The translations under genes were made by a program, and so were the position numbers. The notes beneath the pieces are model-generated. The model did no database searches. It worked only from the letters and a program-made list of their open reading frames with translations, and was not told the origin of the DNA. From an uncultured Campylobacter sp. (lineage in GTDB: Bacteria; Campylobacterota; Campylobacteria; Campylobacterales; Campylobacteraceae), in the NCBI RefSeq assembly GCF_938018035.1, contig NZ_CALIJF010000184.1:1-8399 (forward strand): DNA of 8,399 bases. Reading direction: 5' to 3'. Shown here piece by piece: positions 1-6,536 of the stretch. Position 1 is the first letter of the stretch. Every line of letters starts with the position of its first letter.

Positions 1-894
1 TTAAATTGCAAATTAAAATTTACATTATCTCGTTAGAATGGTTAGATTGCGAAGCAAGATTCGGCTCTGCTAGGTTAAATTTCAGCTCAGACTAAAATCT
101 ATGTAGCGCATAAATTTACGACTAATTTTGCCTAGTGAGCTCGAATTTGCGCTGTTGTGCTAAAATTCGAGTCTAGAGCCAAAATTTTACGACGCGAAAC
201 TCGTTGATTTTAACTTGTGTTTTACACTAAAGAGCGAAGCTAGCGCAAGGCGCGTTTGCGTTACCATAAAATTAAAAGAGCCTTTATGGCGGCGCAGATC
301 TGCAATTTGCAGTAAAAATTAAAAGCTATGATTTTGGCTCATAAGGCGCAGCTTTTAGATGGTTTCTATCACGCCTTAAAGTGAGATTTACTTAGTAATT
401 TCGCGCGATAGATTTTAACGGGCGGAATTTTATTATCGCTGCAAAATTTTTGGCTTTTAAAATTTTGCTTTGTAGAATTTAAGTCCACATAGTTGTGATG
501 AAGTGCGGCTCATCTTATTTCATAAGATTTTAGCGGCGTCGCGCGCCTAATTTATATAGCATGATCCAAGGCGCTTATTTTGAAATCATGCGGGTAGAAC
601 CTATGAGACTGCGTTTGCGAGGTTTTGTAAGAATTTGATGGCAAACCGCTCAGCGCGTTTAAAAATTTTATTCGTGCGTCGAGCCCTCGTTTGCGTTTCA
701 AATTTTGCCATTGTGGCGGAATTTTGCTCACGTGGTAAGGGTTTGCATGCAAGCTGTCCGTGAATCTAAGAAGGATTTGGACGCTAGATTTATTAGAGCG
801 TTTAGCGGCGCAATGCCGTGCCTGCGCATAAAATCTCGCGTTGCAAGCGTTTAAAAGCCGCAAGAGCTTTAAAAATTTAAATTGGAAAGATTGA
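1..894. other. Gene-free leader region with inverted repeats
   Basis: I see no convincing gene in these ~890 bases. Reading frames are short, lack ribosome binding sites and give compositions unlike the neighbouring proteins. Several inverted repeats are present: CTCGAATTT (140-148) pairs with AAATTCGAG (163-171); CCATAAA (264-270) pairs with TTTATGG (283-289); GCAGATCTGC (294-303) is a perfect palindrome; and GCCTTTATG (280-288) can alternatively pair imperfectly with CATAAGGC (340-347). No T-tract follows any of them, so they are not obvious terminators. The promoter of the operon starting at 895 must lie here or upstream, but I could not identify a good -10 box within 100 bases of the start codon. 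It may hold a long untranslated leader, a small RNA or simply decayed sequence. Confidence 0.5.
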
Positions 895-2454
895 ATGACA
901 TTTTTTTCGCCCGAGTTTGTCCTTGCTTTTTTAGCGTTTTTAATCGTTTATTGGACGCTCAAAAATCATATTTTCGCGCAAAAAATTCTGATCCTACTGG
1001 CAAGCTACGGCTTTATGTGCTCCATAAATCCGCGCTTTGCGCTAGTGCTTGCAGCCTATAGCGCTTTCGTATATTTTGCAGGGGTGTGTATCGCGCGCGC
1101 TAATCGCGTAGTCGCGAAAGCCATACCGCCCGCAAAGCAGTCCTCGCACAAGAAAAAGCTATCGCGTAAAGCAGCAGCCAAGCAGATGAGCGCAGCAAAA
1201 CAAGCTGGCATAGCAAAGCAGGTGCAAAAAGCGGGGTTAGCGAAGCAGATTCCGTTACCAACTGCGAAGGCGCGCGCAGTGATGCTTGCGGCAGTTGCTG
1301 GCGGCTTATTTTTTCTCGTATTTTTTAAATATTACGGCTACGTCAGGGAGTTTTTCAATGCCGCGCTTGCTGTGCTGCACCTAGGTGCCGTCGATAGCGT
1401 GGCGTTTCCGCTTGGAATTTCATATTATGTTTTTATGTCAATCACCTATTTCGTCTCGGTTTATAGGCGCGAATGCGGCGAGCAGGGCTTTTTGAGCCTG
1501 GCGTGCTTTTTGGCGTTTTTTCCTAGTGTCGTGATGGGTCCTATCGGGCGCGCTAGCGCTGCCAAGGGCGTAGAGCCAGTACTGCCGCAGTTTGATCGCT
1601 TCAAGCACTTTGGCAATGCCGATGAAATTTATGTGCTTATAATTTTTGCCTTAGTTAAGCTGCTGCTTATTAGCGGCTATTTGGGCGCGTATTATAGCGA
1701 TGTGATTTCGGGCGTTTACGGCGATGAGCCTGAGTCCTCCGCGGCGCAAATTCTAGCCGCACTGCTGCTTTATGGCGTGGTGCTTTATACGAATTTTAGC
1801 GGCTTTATCGATATGGCGCGGGCGCTTGGGCTTGCGATGGGCTTTAAGCTGCCGCAGAATTTTAATATGCCCTATGCGGCTAAGAATTTAGGCGAGTTTT
1901 GGGATCGCTGGCATATCAGCTTATCCACGTTTATACGCGATTATATTTATATCCCGCTTGGTGGCTCGCGCAATGGCTTTGCGCGCACCTGCGTAAATTT
2001 GCTAATCGCGTTTGCGCTCTCGGGCATATGGCACGGCGCGGGATTAAATTTTTTGATTTGGGGGCTTTTGCACGGAGTGGCGCTTGTGTTTTTAAAATGC
2101 CTTGCCAAAGTGGGCGTAAAGCCGCTAAATCCACATTTGGCGCTATTTTGCACCTATATTTTTGTAAGTTTCGCTTGGATTTTTTTCGCCAATTCCTTGC
2201 CGGATGCGGCGGCGATTTTGAGCGCTTTTACCCGCGCGCGAGCTTTCGGAGATATTAGCGAGCTAGCGGTGCTTGCGGTGATTTTAGCGGGGATTTTTGT
2301 TTATCCTAAAATTTCAGCTATTAAAGATACTTTGATCGCGCTTTTTGCCGAGCTGCCGTTTTTACCTAAAGCTCTCGTGCTCGGCATGATCTTCACGCTG
2401 ATTTTCGCGCTGATGCCAAGCGGAATTCCAAATTTCATCTACGCAGGATTTTAG
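895..2454 (+). CDS. patA: MBOAT O-acyltransferase, PatA-like (peptidoglycan O-acetylation)
   Basis: This 519-residue inner-membrane protein belongs to the MBOAT family (AlgI/DltB/PatA). Such proteins pass acyl groups from the cytoplasm to a periplasmic acceptor; the PatA branch supplies acetyl for MurNAc O-acetylation. Visible landmarks are many hydrophobic segments, FFKYYGY (143-149), the family core NFNMPYAAKNLGEFWDRWH (322-340) continuing to IPLGGSR (353-359), and SGIWHGAG (376-383), whose His380 is the expected catalytic residue. The ATG start has a GGAAAG ribosome site at 884-889. An unusual basic segment at residues 74-126 carries five AKQ triplets between membrane segments, where relatives normally have a short loop. 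The next gene begins on the base after the stop codon, so the two are co-transcribed. The PatA assignment, rather than AlgI (alginate), rests on the downstream SGNH pair; the MBOAT call itself is firm. Confidence 0.9.
   Translation: MTFFSPEFVLAFLAFLIVYWTLKNHIFAQKILILLASYGFMCSINPRFALVLAAYSAFVYFAGVCIARANRVVAKAIPPAKQSSHKKKLSRKAAAKQMSAAKQAGIAKQVQKAGLAKQIPLPTAKARAVMLAAVAGGLFFLVFFKYYGYVREFFNAALAVLHLGAVDSVAFPLGISYYVFMSITYFVSVYRRECGEQGFLSLACFLAFFPSVVMGPIGRASAAKGVEPVLPQFDRFKHFGNADEIYVLIIFALVKLLLISGYLGAYYSDVISGVYGDEPESSAAQILAALLLYGVVLYTNFSGFIDMARALGLAMGFKLPQNFNMPYAAKNLGEFWDRWHISLSTFIRDYIYIPLGGSRNGFARTCVNLLIAFALSGIWHGAGLNFLIWGLLHGVALVFLKCLAKVGVKPLNPHLALFCTYIFVSFAWIFFANSLPDAAAILSAFTRARAFGDISELAVLAVILAGIFVYPKISAIKDTLIALFAELPFLPKALVLGMIFTLIFALMPSGIPNFIYAGF
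1114..1272 (+). repeat. AKQ-repeat basic insert inside patA
   Basis: The segment encodes residues 74-126 of the MBOAT protein, rich in Ala, Lys and Gln. The triplet Ala-Lys-Gln recurs at residues 80-82, 95-97, 101-103, 107-109 and 116-118, encoded by variants of GCAAAGCAG. It lies between hydrophobic segments and, being strongly positive, is probably cytoplasmic. The imperfect repeat suggests expansion by replication slippage. Confidence 0.6.
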
Positions 2455-3765
2455 ATGCTTAGGTTTGTTTCGACTCTGCTTTTTGCGCTGCTTTTCTCGG
2501 CATTTTTTATGCAAGGCTCGCTGCTTTATTATTTGGAGCAGCGATTTCACGATGATTTTGGGCTGGAAGAATGGCTGCGCCGCTCGCCGTTTCGCGTAGG
2601 CGGAGAGATCTACGAAAAGATTGCAAATGTCGCAGATAAGCTTGAGCAGCGTATCAAAGGCGAGGATCTTAGCAAGGATGAGGACGCAAGTCCGCATGAC
2701 GGAAGCGAAAATTTTAAAAAACCTGCGCAAGATCGTATGGCGGAAAATCAAGCTTTGCAAAGTACGAGGGCGCGAGATCACGAGACTTCGCAAAGCGTTA
2801 AGCCGCAAGGTAGCAAGCCGCAAGCCCATGCTGCAAAGAATTCGGCTTTGAATAATTCTACGCATCATTTAAAGACGCGCGATTCGACGCAGGAGCCTTA
2901 CGCACAAAATTCTGCTTCTAAAAATTCTACTTCGCAAAATTCCGTGTCACAAAGCCTGGCTACAACAAGCTCTGTGCCGCACAACTCCTCTGCGCCGCAA
3001 AATCCCGTCACGGCAAGCGCAACCTTGCAAAGCGGCGAAAATTCCGATTCTCAACTCCCTGTTCCGCAGGCTTTGGAGCAGAATTTAACGACGCAAAGCT
3101 CCGCGGAGATTGATGCTAAAATTTCGCTTAGCGACGATGGCAAGATCCGCCTAAATGCAGGCGATGAGGTGCTTTTTATGGGCGATAGTCTGATGCAATA
3201 CGTGGGGATGAACGCTAAGAAATTTTTCCCGAAGCGAAGCCTGAGAGTGATCGACCTTAGCAAGCAATCGACGGGGCTTGCGAGCAAGAAATCTTTCGAC
3301 TGGCAAAAGACGCTCGATACCGCTCTTCGCGAGAACAGCGGCGTTAAGCTCGTAGTCGTGCTGCTGGGCGCCAATGACGTCTGGGAGTACCGCGCGGGAG
3401 GTAAAACTTATGGCATTAAAACGCCGCGCTGGCGGGAGTTTTACGCCTCAAGGGTGCGCGAGATCTACGATACGGCGCACTCGCACGGTGCAGGAGTGCT
3501 GTGGCTAGCGATGCCGTGTATGCAAAAGCCGGATTTTGAGGAGAAAACGCAGCTGCTAAATCAAATATATGCCGACGCTAGTATGGCGCTTGGCGGGTAT
3601 TTTATGCAAACAACCCCGCTGGTGTGCGAAAAAGGCGTCTATAAAACCTATCTGCAAAGCGGCTCCAAGCTCGTGCGCGTGCGCCAAGACGACGGCATTC
3701 ATATGAGCAAAGAGGGTTGCGAAGCGGTAGCGAAAGAAATTTTATCAAGGATTGAAGTTGAGTAA
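2455..3765 (+). CDS. patB: Membrane-anchored SGNH/DUF459-type protein, PatB-like O-acetyltransferase
   Basis: A 436-residue protein with three parts. Residues 5-25 form an uncleaved signal anchor. Residues ~70-220 are a low-complexity Ser/Asn/Gln/Ala linker. Residues ~235-436 are an SGNH catalytic domain. The blocks are clear: GDSLM (243-247, nucleophile Ser245), STG (272-274), GAND (305-308) and DGIH (413-416, Asp413 and His416). The domain resembles DUF459/PatB proteins, which transfer acetyl from the MBOAT partner to the C6 hydroxyl of MurNAc in the periplasm. The ATG follows the patA stop without a gap, with AGGA at 2445-2448 as ribosome site, so translation is probably coupled. The sequence alone cannot exclude an esterase activity; position beside the MBOAT gene, and a separate Ape1-like esterase downstream, favour the transferase role. 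Confidence 0.82.
   Translation: MLRFVSTLLFALLFSAFFMQGSLLYYLEQRFHDDFGLEEWLRRSPFRVGGEIYEKIANVADKLEQRIKGEDLSKDEDASPHDGSENFKKPAQDRMAENQALQSTRARDHETSQSVKPQGSKPQAHAAKNSALNNSTHHLKTRDSTQEPYAQNSASKNSTSQNSVSQSLATTSSVPHNSSAPQNPVTASATLQSGENSDSQLPVPQALEQNLTTQSSAEIDAKISLSDDGKIRLNAGDEVLFMGDSLMQYVGMNAKKFFPKRSLRVIDLSKQSTGLASKKSFDWQKTLDTALRENSGVKLVVVLLGANDVWEYRAGGKTYGIKTPRWREFYASRVREIYDTAHSHGAGVLWLAMPCMQKPDFEEKTQLLNQIYADASMALGGYFMQTTPLVCEKGVYKTYLQSGSKLVRVRQDDGIHMSKEGCEAVAKEILSRIEVE
3747..3750 (+). promoter_or_regulatory. Ribosome binding site deciding the ape1 start
   Basis: AAGG lies inside the end of the upstream coding region. It is seven bases from the TTG at 3758 but only one base from the alternative TTG at 3752. 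Normal spacing therefore favours 3758. No ATG is available near either position. Confidence 0.5.
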
Positions 3766-4810
3766 ATTTATAGTGATTTTATTTGCCGCATTATTAGGCG
3801 GATGCGCGGCAAACGCAGGCGTTCGCGGCATAAATTCCGCAAATGCAAAAAGCTCTGCGGGCTTTGGAGTGAAATTTTTTGGCGATTCGCATTTAGGAAG
3901 CGATGCGCTGATAGATGCTTTCAGGCACGGCTTTTTCGTGCAAAACAGCGTCGGCTTCGTGCCTGCAATGATGCCTAAATATCACAAAAGCGAAAATATA
4001 GAATTTAAGCAAAGCGGCTTTAATGTAATCTCGTCTCGGACCGAACAAGACCCCGATTTTCCGCTATGCGGAGTGATCGCTACCGGCAAAAAGGGCGCTA
4101 ATGTGCGACTGGAACTAAAGCAGCTTAGCGGCGATTTTTACGTCGAAATTTTACATAAATCGGATCAGAGCGGCGAGATTTTTCGCGTGCGCGACGCAAG
4201 TGGGCTAAGCGCGTATATTTCGCAAGAAGTGCCGCAGAAATGGGAGTATTCTAAGCTGCGACTTAGATTTCCGATCGAAATTAGATCGCTGCGTGACGGA
4301 GCAGAGCTTGGAGGATATAAAATTTACCGTAAAAACGCGCGCTTTGCAGACTCTTGCGCGAGCAACGGCGCGTTTAGCAACCTCTACGAAAAATGGGGTG
4401 CAGATGCCTTTGGTAGGGATTTTTCGGGACTTAGATACGATCTCGTAGTCATCGCTTATGGCACAAACGACGCGATGGATCCGAAATTTGACGAGCAGAA
4501 ATTCTACCAAAGCGTCCGTGGGCTGCTTCGCTCCGTTCGCTCCGCAGCTCCCGGTGCGAAAATCCTTCTCGTAGCGCCGCCGCGAAGCCCTAAAGTGCCA
4601 AACGCCTCGCGCGCTGCGGAGGTGCTAGCGCATCTAGCGCGAGACGAGGGGGCGATGTTTTACGACATAGCCGGTCTTATGGACGAGGATGGCGGCTGGC
4701 GCGGCTGGCGCGAGCGCGGGCTGATCCGTCCTGACGAAATCCACTTGCAAAAAGAGGGCTATGAAAAAATCGGCGCAGCGCTGGCGACGAAATTGCGCGG
4801 CAGGCTTTAA
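3758..4810 (+). CDS. ape1: SGNH lipoprotein, Ape1-like peptidoglycan O-acetylesterase
   Basis: About 350 residues, starting at TTG and overlapping the patB-like stop (3763-3765); an alternative TTG at 3752 adds two residues. The N-terminus is a lipoprotein signal with lipobox LGGC (lipidated Cys16), so it is probably tethered in the periplasm. The SGNH site is split. Block I is GDSH (42-45, Ser44), followed by ~150 residues rich in beta-type sequence, then a probable block II Gly (NGA around 203-205), GTND (235-238) and DEIH (326-329, Asp326 and His329). A GDSH block with a carbohydrate-binding-like (CBM35-type) insert between blocks I and II is characteristic of Ape1, which removes O-acetyl groups from MurNAc so lytic transglycosylases can cut. 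Gene order supports this. The insert assignment is inferred from position and size, not from an alignment. Confidence 0.8.
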   Translation: MSKFIVILFAALLGGCAANAGVRGINSANAKSSAGFGVKFFGDSHLGSDALIDAFRHGFFVQNSVGFVPAMMPKYHKSENIEFKQSGFNVISSRTEQDPDFPLCGVIATGKKGANVRLELKQLSGDFYVEILHKSDQSGEIFRVRDASGLSAYISQEVPQKWEYSKLRLRFPIEIRSLRDGAELGGYKIYRKNARFADSCASNGAFSNLYEKWGADAFGRDFSGLRYDLVVIAYGTNDAMDPKFDEQKFYQSVRGLLRSVRSAAPGAKILLVAPPRSPKVPNASRAAEVLAHLARDEGAMFYDIAGLMDEDGGWRGWRERGLIRPDEIHLQKEGYEKIGAALATKLRGRL

Positions 4811-5163
4811 ATTTAATCTTTAATTTAGGTGGCTCGCCGTGGAATTTATAAAGTCCGTCGCTAAATTTAAAATTTAGCGGCAGTAAGCAAAGCTGTGCCT
4901 ACTCGGATTTCGCCGCTTAGACCTGCGTCACGAAATTTAAAATCAAAAGCCGCGGCTTTAAATTTGCGCGGTTACAGGCTTGGTGCTTGCGTTTTTAAAA
5001 TTTTGTCGCCTAAATTTACGTGTCGAATTCGGATTAAATTTACGCGGTTGCGACTCGGAGCGTCGATTGCGATCTACACGACGCTGCGGGTAAATTTAGC
5101 GCTTAAAATTCCATTCGCACGGGCTGCAACAAAGCGCGGCGAGCCAGATTAAAGGAGAGGAAT
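4811..5163. other. Spacer rich in AAATTTA words
   Basis: This 353-base spacer has no supported gene. The words TAAATTT or AAATTTA, often next to GCG-type flanks, recur roughly every 30-50 bases, and the most regular copy is a near-perfect palindrome at 4857-4881. No T-tract terminator was found for the upstream operon and no clear -10 box for the downstream gene, although AAGGAG at 5152-5157 is a good ribosome site for it. The same word is common in the other spacers of the window. Confidence 0.5.
4857..4881. repeat. Palindrome downstream of the ape1-like gene
   Basis: CGCTAAATTT (4859-4868) and AAATTTAGCG (4870-4879) are perfect inverted copies separated by one A. A G-U and a G-C pair extend the stem to 12 bp. 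It lies 46 bases after the operon stop. There is no following T-tract, so it may stabilise the 3' end rather than terminate. Confidence 0.55.
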
Positions 5164-5874
5164 ATGATATATCTTTGCGGAGATACGCACGGAATAAACG
5201 AGATCGGCAAAATAACGAACAAGGCCTTTGCGGGCGGGCTTAGCGCCGATGATTTCGTCATCGTGCTCGGGGATTTTGGGCTGTTTTGGAGCGAGCGGAT
5301 AGATGAGTTTATGGTGCGTAAAAACATAGAAAGATACCTCCCCGCCACGCTTCTTTTTATCGACGGCAACCACGAAAATTTCGATATGTTGGACGAACTG
5401 CCGCGCGAGCGGAAATTCGGCGGCAGCGTAGGCGTGGGCGGCGAAAATATTTTTTGGCTACGGCGCGGCGAAATTTACGAGATTGCAGGGCGACATTTTT
5501 TGTGCTTTGGCGGCGCGCTTAGCGTCGATAAGGCGCATCGGATACCGGGGCTTAGCTGGTGGGCGCGCGAGATTCCGAGCGAGGAGGAGTTTAGCTATGC
5601 GGTGCAAAATGCGCGTGATTTTATCGCCGCGGGCGGGCGAATAGATGCGGTGCTGAGCCACACGGCGCCGAGGTTTGCGATGAAATTTTTAAAAGAATAC
5701 CTCTGGTGTGGCAAAAGTACTCCCGATAAAACGTCTGAGTATTTAGAGAGGATCTTTGAGCTCGTAAGACCTGAGCGGTGGTATTTCGGACACTTTCACG
5801 GCGATAAGAAATTCCACGCGCAGGGCTGCGATTTTTATCTCTGCTACGATGAAATTTTAAAATTTGAAGACTAG
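5164..5874 (+). CDS. Calcineurin-like metallophosphoesterase
   Basis: A 236-residue soluble protein with a complete set of metallophosphoesterase motifs: GDTHG (6-10), GDFG (36-39), GNHEN (68-72), SHTAP (165-169) and GHFHGD (209-214). These supply two-metal ligands including Asp7, His9, Asp37, Asn69, His166, His210 and His212. The stretch FGGALSVDK followed by PGLSWW (115-133) resembles a subgroup found in both bacteria and phages. The substrate cannot be read from sequence; phosphodiester or phosphomonoester cleavage in the cytoplasm is the family expectation, since no signal peptide is present. The ATG start is well placed, six bases after AAGGAG (5152-5157). It stands alone, 353 bases after the O-acetylation operon, so nothing in the layout ties it to cell-wall chemistry. 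Confidence 0.88.
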   Translation: MIYLCGDTHGINEIGKITNKAFAGGLSADDFVIVLGDFGLFWSERIDEFMVRKNIERYLPATLLFIDGNHENFDMLDELPRERKFGGSVGVGGENIFWLRRGEIYEIAGRHFLCFGGALSVDKAHRIPGLSWWAREIPSEEEFSYAVQNARDFIAAGGRIDAVLSHTAPRFAMKFLKEYLWCGKSTPDKTSEYLERIFELVRPERWYFGHFHGDKKFHAQGCDFYLCYDEILKFED

Positions 5875-5914
5875 CCTTAGGCTCACAGCAGCGAAATTTA
5901 GGGCTTTGCAAACG

Positions 5915-5926
5915 GCGAAATTTCGC
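5915..5926. repeat. 12-base perfect palindrome
   Basis: GCGAAATTTCGC reads the same on both strands, 41 bases past the metallophosphoesterase stop. Related GCGAAATTT words occur at 5891 and in the hairpin at 6498-6525. It could be a weak 3'-end hairpin or a protein-binding site; no T-tract follows. Confidence 0.4.
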
Positions 5927-5970
5927 TCGTAAATTTTAAATGCTGAGGCGCGCGAAATTGAGCCTTTATA

Positions 5971-5998
5971 TTAAAATTTAAGCTAGTTTGGCTACAAT
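5971..5998 (+). promoter_or_regulatory. Promoter of the selenoprotein gene
   Basis: TACAAT (5993-5998) is a good -10 box preceded by TTTGGC, in the style of Campylobacter sigma-70 promoters where the upstream TTTG replaces a strict -35. A weak -35-like TTAAAA lies at 5971-5976 with 16-base spacing. Transcription would start near 6005 and leave a leader of about 20 bases containing the ribosome site AGAAAGGA (6013-6020). Confidence 0.6.
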
Positions 5999-6025
5999 GT
6001 GGCACTTTTTTAGAAAGGAATAAAG

Positions 6026-6259
6026 ATGAAGGTTGTAATTACTTATTGTAATTCTTGATCTTATAGACCGCAAGCTCTCCGTGTGAGAGATGAAATAACA
6101 GGCGTCTATAAGGATGCAGTTGTCGAGTTGGTCCCTGGTGGCAGCGGAGACTTTCTAGTAGAAGTTGACGGCAGAAAGCTTTTCTTCAATAAAGATTTTG
6201 CTAAGCCTCGTTTCCCAAGTGAAGGTGAAATTTTAAATCTAATTAAAGTTGCAGCCTAG
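6026..6259 (+). CDS. SelW-like Rdx-family selenoprotein (CxxU)
   Basis: A 77-residue protein read through an in-frame TGA at 6056-6058. It begins MKVVITYCNS, then selenocysteine (residue 11), then SYRP, giving the redox motif Cys8-Asn-Ser-Sec11 at the end of the first beta strand. This is the layout of the Rdx thioredoxin-like family (SelW, SelT, SelH). Downstream residues also fit: VELVPGGSGDFLVEVDGRKLF (33-53) and RFPSEGEIL (62-70) are typical of short bacterial SelW-like proteins. The start has AGAAAGGA just upstream, a promoter before it and an intrinsic terminator after it, so the gene looks intact and single. A strong hairpin directly after the TGA supports Sec insertion over a nonsense mutation. 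The role is probably a thiol/selenol oxidoreductase; the substrate is unknown. Standard callers may report only a fragment from GTG 6083. Confidence 0.88.
6056..6113 (+). promoter_or_regulatory. Bacterial SECIS-like element
   Basis: Immediately after the TGA (6056-6058), CTTATAGAC (6060-6068) pairs perfectly with GTCTATAAG (6104-6112). Inside it, CTCTC (6075-6079) pairs with GAGAG (6085-6089) around the loop CGTGT. The loop GU lies about 22 bases from the TGA, in the range where SelB binds bacterial SECIS hairpins. The element is entirely within the coding sequence, as expected for bacteria. Confidence 0.75.
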
Positions 6260-6265
6260 CTCAAA

Positions 6266-6306
6266 GCCCGAAAGCGGGTCGCAAGATTTGCTTTCGGGCG
6301 TTTTTT
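6266..6306 (+). terminator. Intrinsic terminator of the selenoprotein gene
   Basis: GCCCGAAAGC (6266-6275) pairs perfectly with GCTTTCGGGC (6290-6299), followed by one G and six T residues (6301-6306). It starts seven bases after the TAG stop and is the clearest rho-independent terminator in the window. Confidence 0.9.
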
Positions 6307-6497
6307 ATACTCAAATTTCATATCCGTAAATTTAATCGTAAAATCATCCTAAATTTGCCAAATCAGCGCTACGCAAAATTTAGATTAAATGATCTCGCAT
6401 TTCGGCGAATCCAAAAAGTCATTTTAATTAAAATTTACGTGACGGTCGCTGTTTAAATTTATCGCTCGGAGTTTATAAATTTTAAAAGAAAGAGGAA

Positions 6498-6525
6498 TTT
6501 TTGCGAAATCAAAATTTCGCAAAAA
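6498..6525. repeat. Perfect 12-bp hairpin near the efp 3' end
   Basis: TTTTTGCGAAAT (6498-6509) and ATTTCGCAAAAA (6514-6525) form a perfect stem with the four-base loop CAAA. On the minus strand it lies 11 bases past the efp stop and could end or protect that transcript. There is no strong T-tract after it on either strand, so a terminator role is only possible. Confidence 0.5.
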
Positions 6526-6527
6526 CA

Positions 6528-6535
6528 GGGGGGGG
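6528..6535. repeat. Homopolymer of eight G
   Basis: Eight consecutive G on the plus strand (C on the minus strand) lie between the efp stop and the hairpin at 6498-6525. In Campylobacter, G tracts of about this length or longer are known to change length and switch genes on and off. Here the tract is outside any supported gene, so any effect would be on the efp 3' end. Confidence 0.8.
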
Positions 6536-6536
6536 A

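Noticed and set aside
552..863. Minus-strand frame of 103 codons in the left spacer
   Set aside because: It begins at TTG without a ribosome site, has a composition unlike the neighbouring proteins and no recognisable motif.
1899..2258. Plus-strand frame inside the MBOAT gene
   Set aside because: It lies entirely within the strongly supported MBOAT frame and covers its conserved core, so it is a shadow frame.
2362..2868. Minus-strand frame of 168 codons across the patA/patB junction
   Set aside because: It is antisense to two supported genes, has basic low-complexity composition and no ribosome site or motif.
4895..5152. Plus-strand frame of 85 codons before the metallophosphoesterase
   Set aside because: It starts at GTG without a ribosome site and its sequence is a by-product of the AAATTTA-rich spacer.
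6026..6259. Selenoprotein gene read as a nonsense-mutated pseudogene
   Set aside because: The only stop is TGA, exactly at the Sec position of CxxU, with a SECIS-like hairpin after it and intact promoter and terminator.
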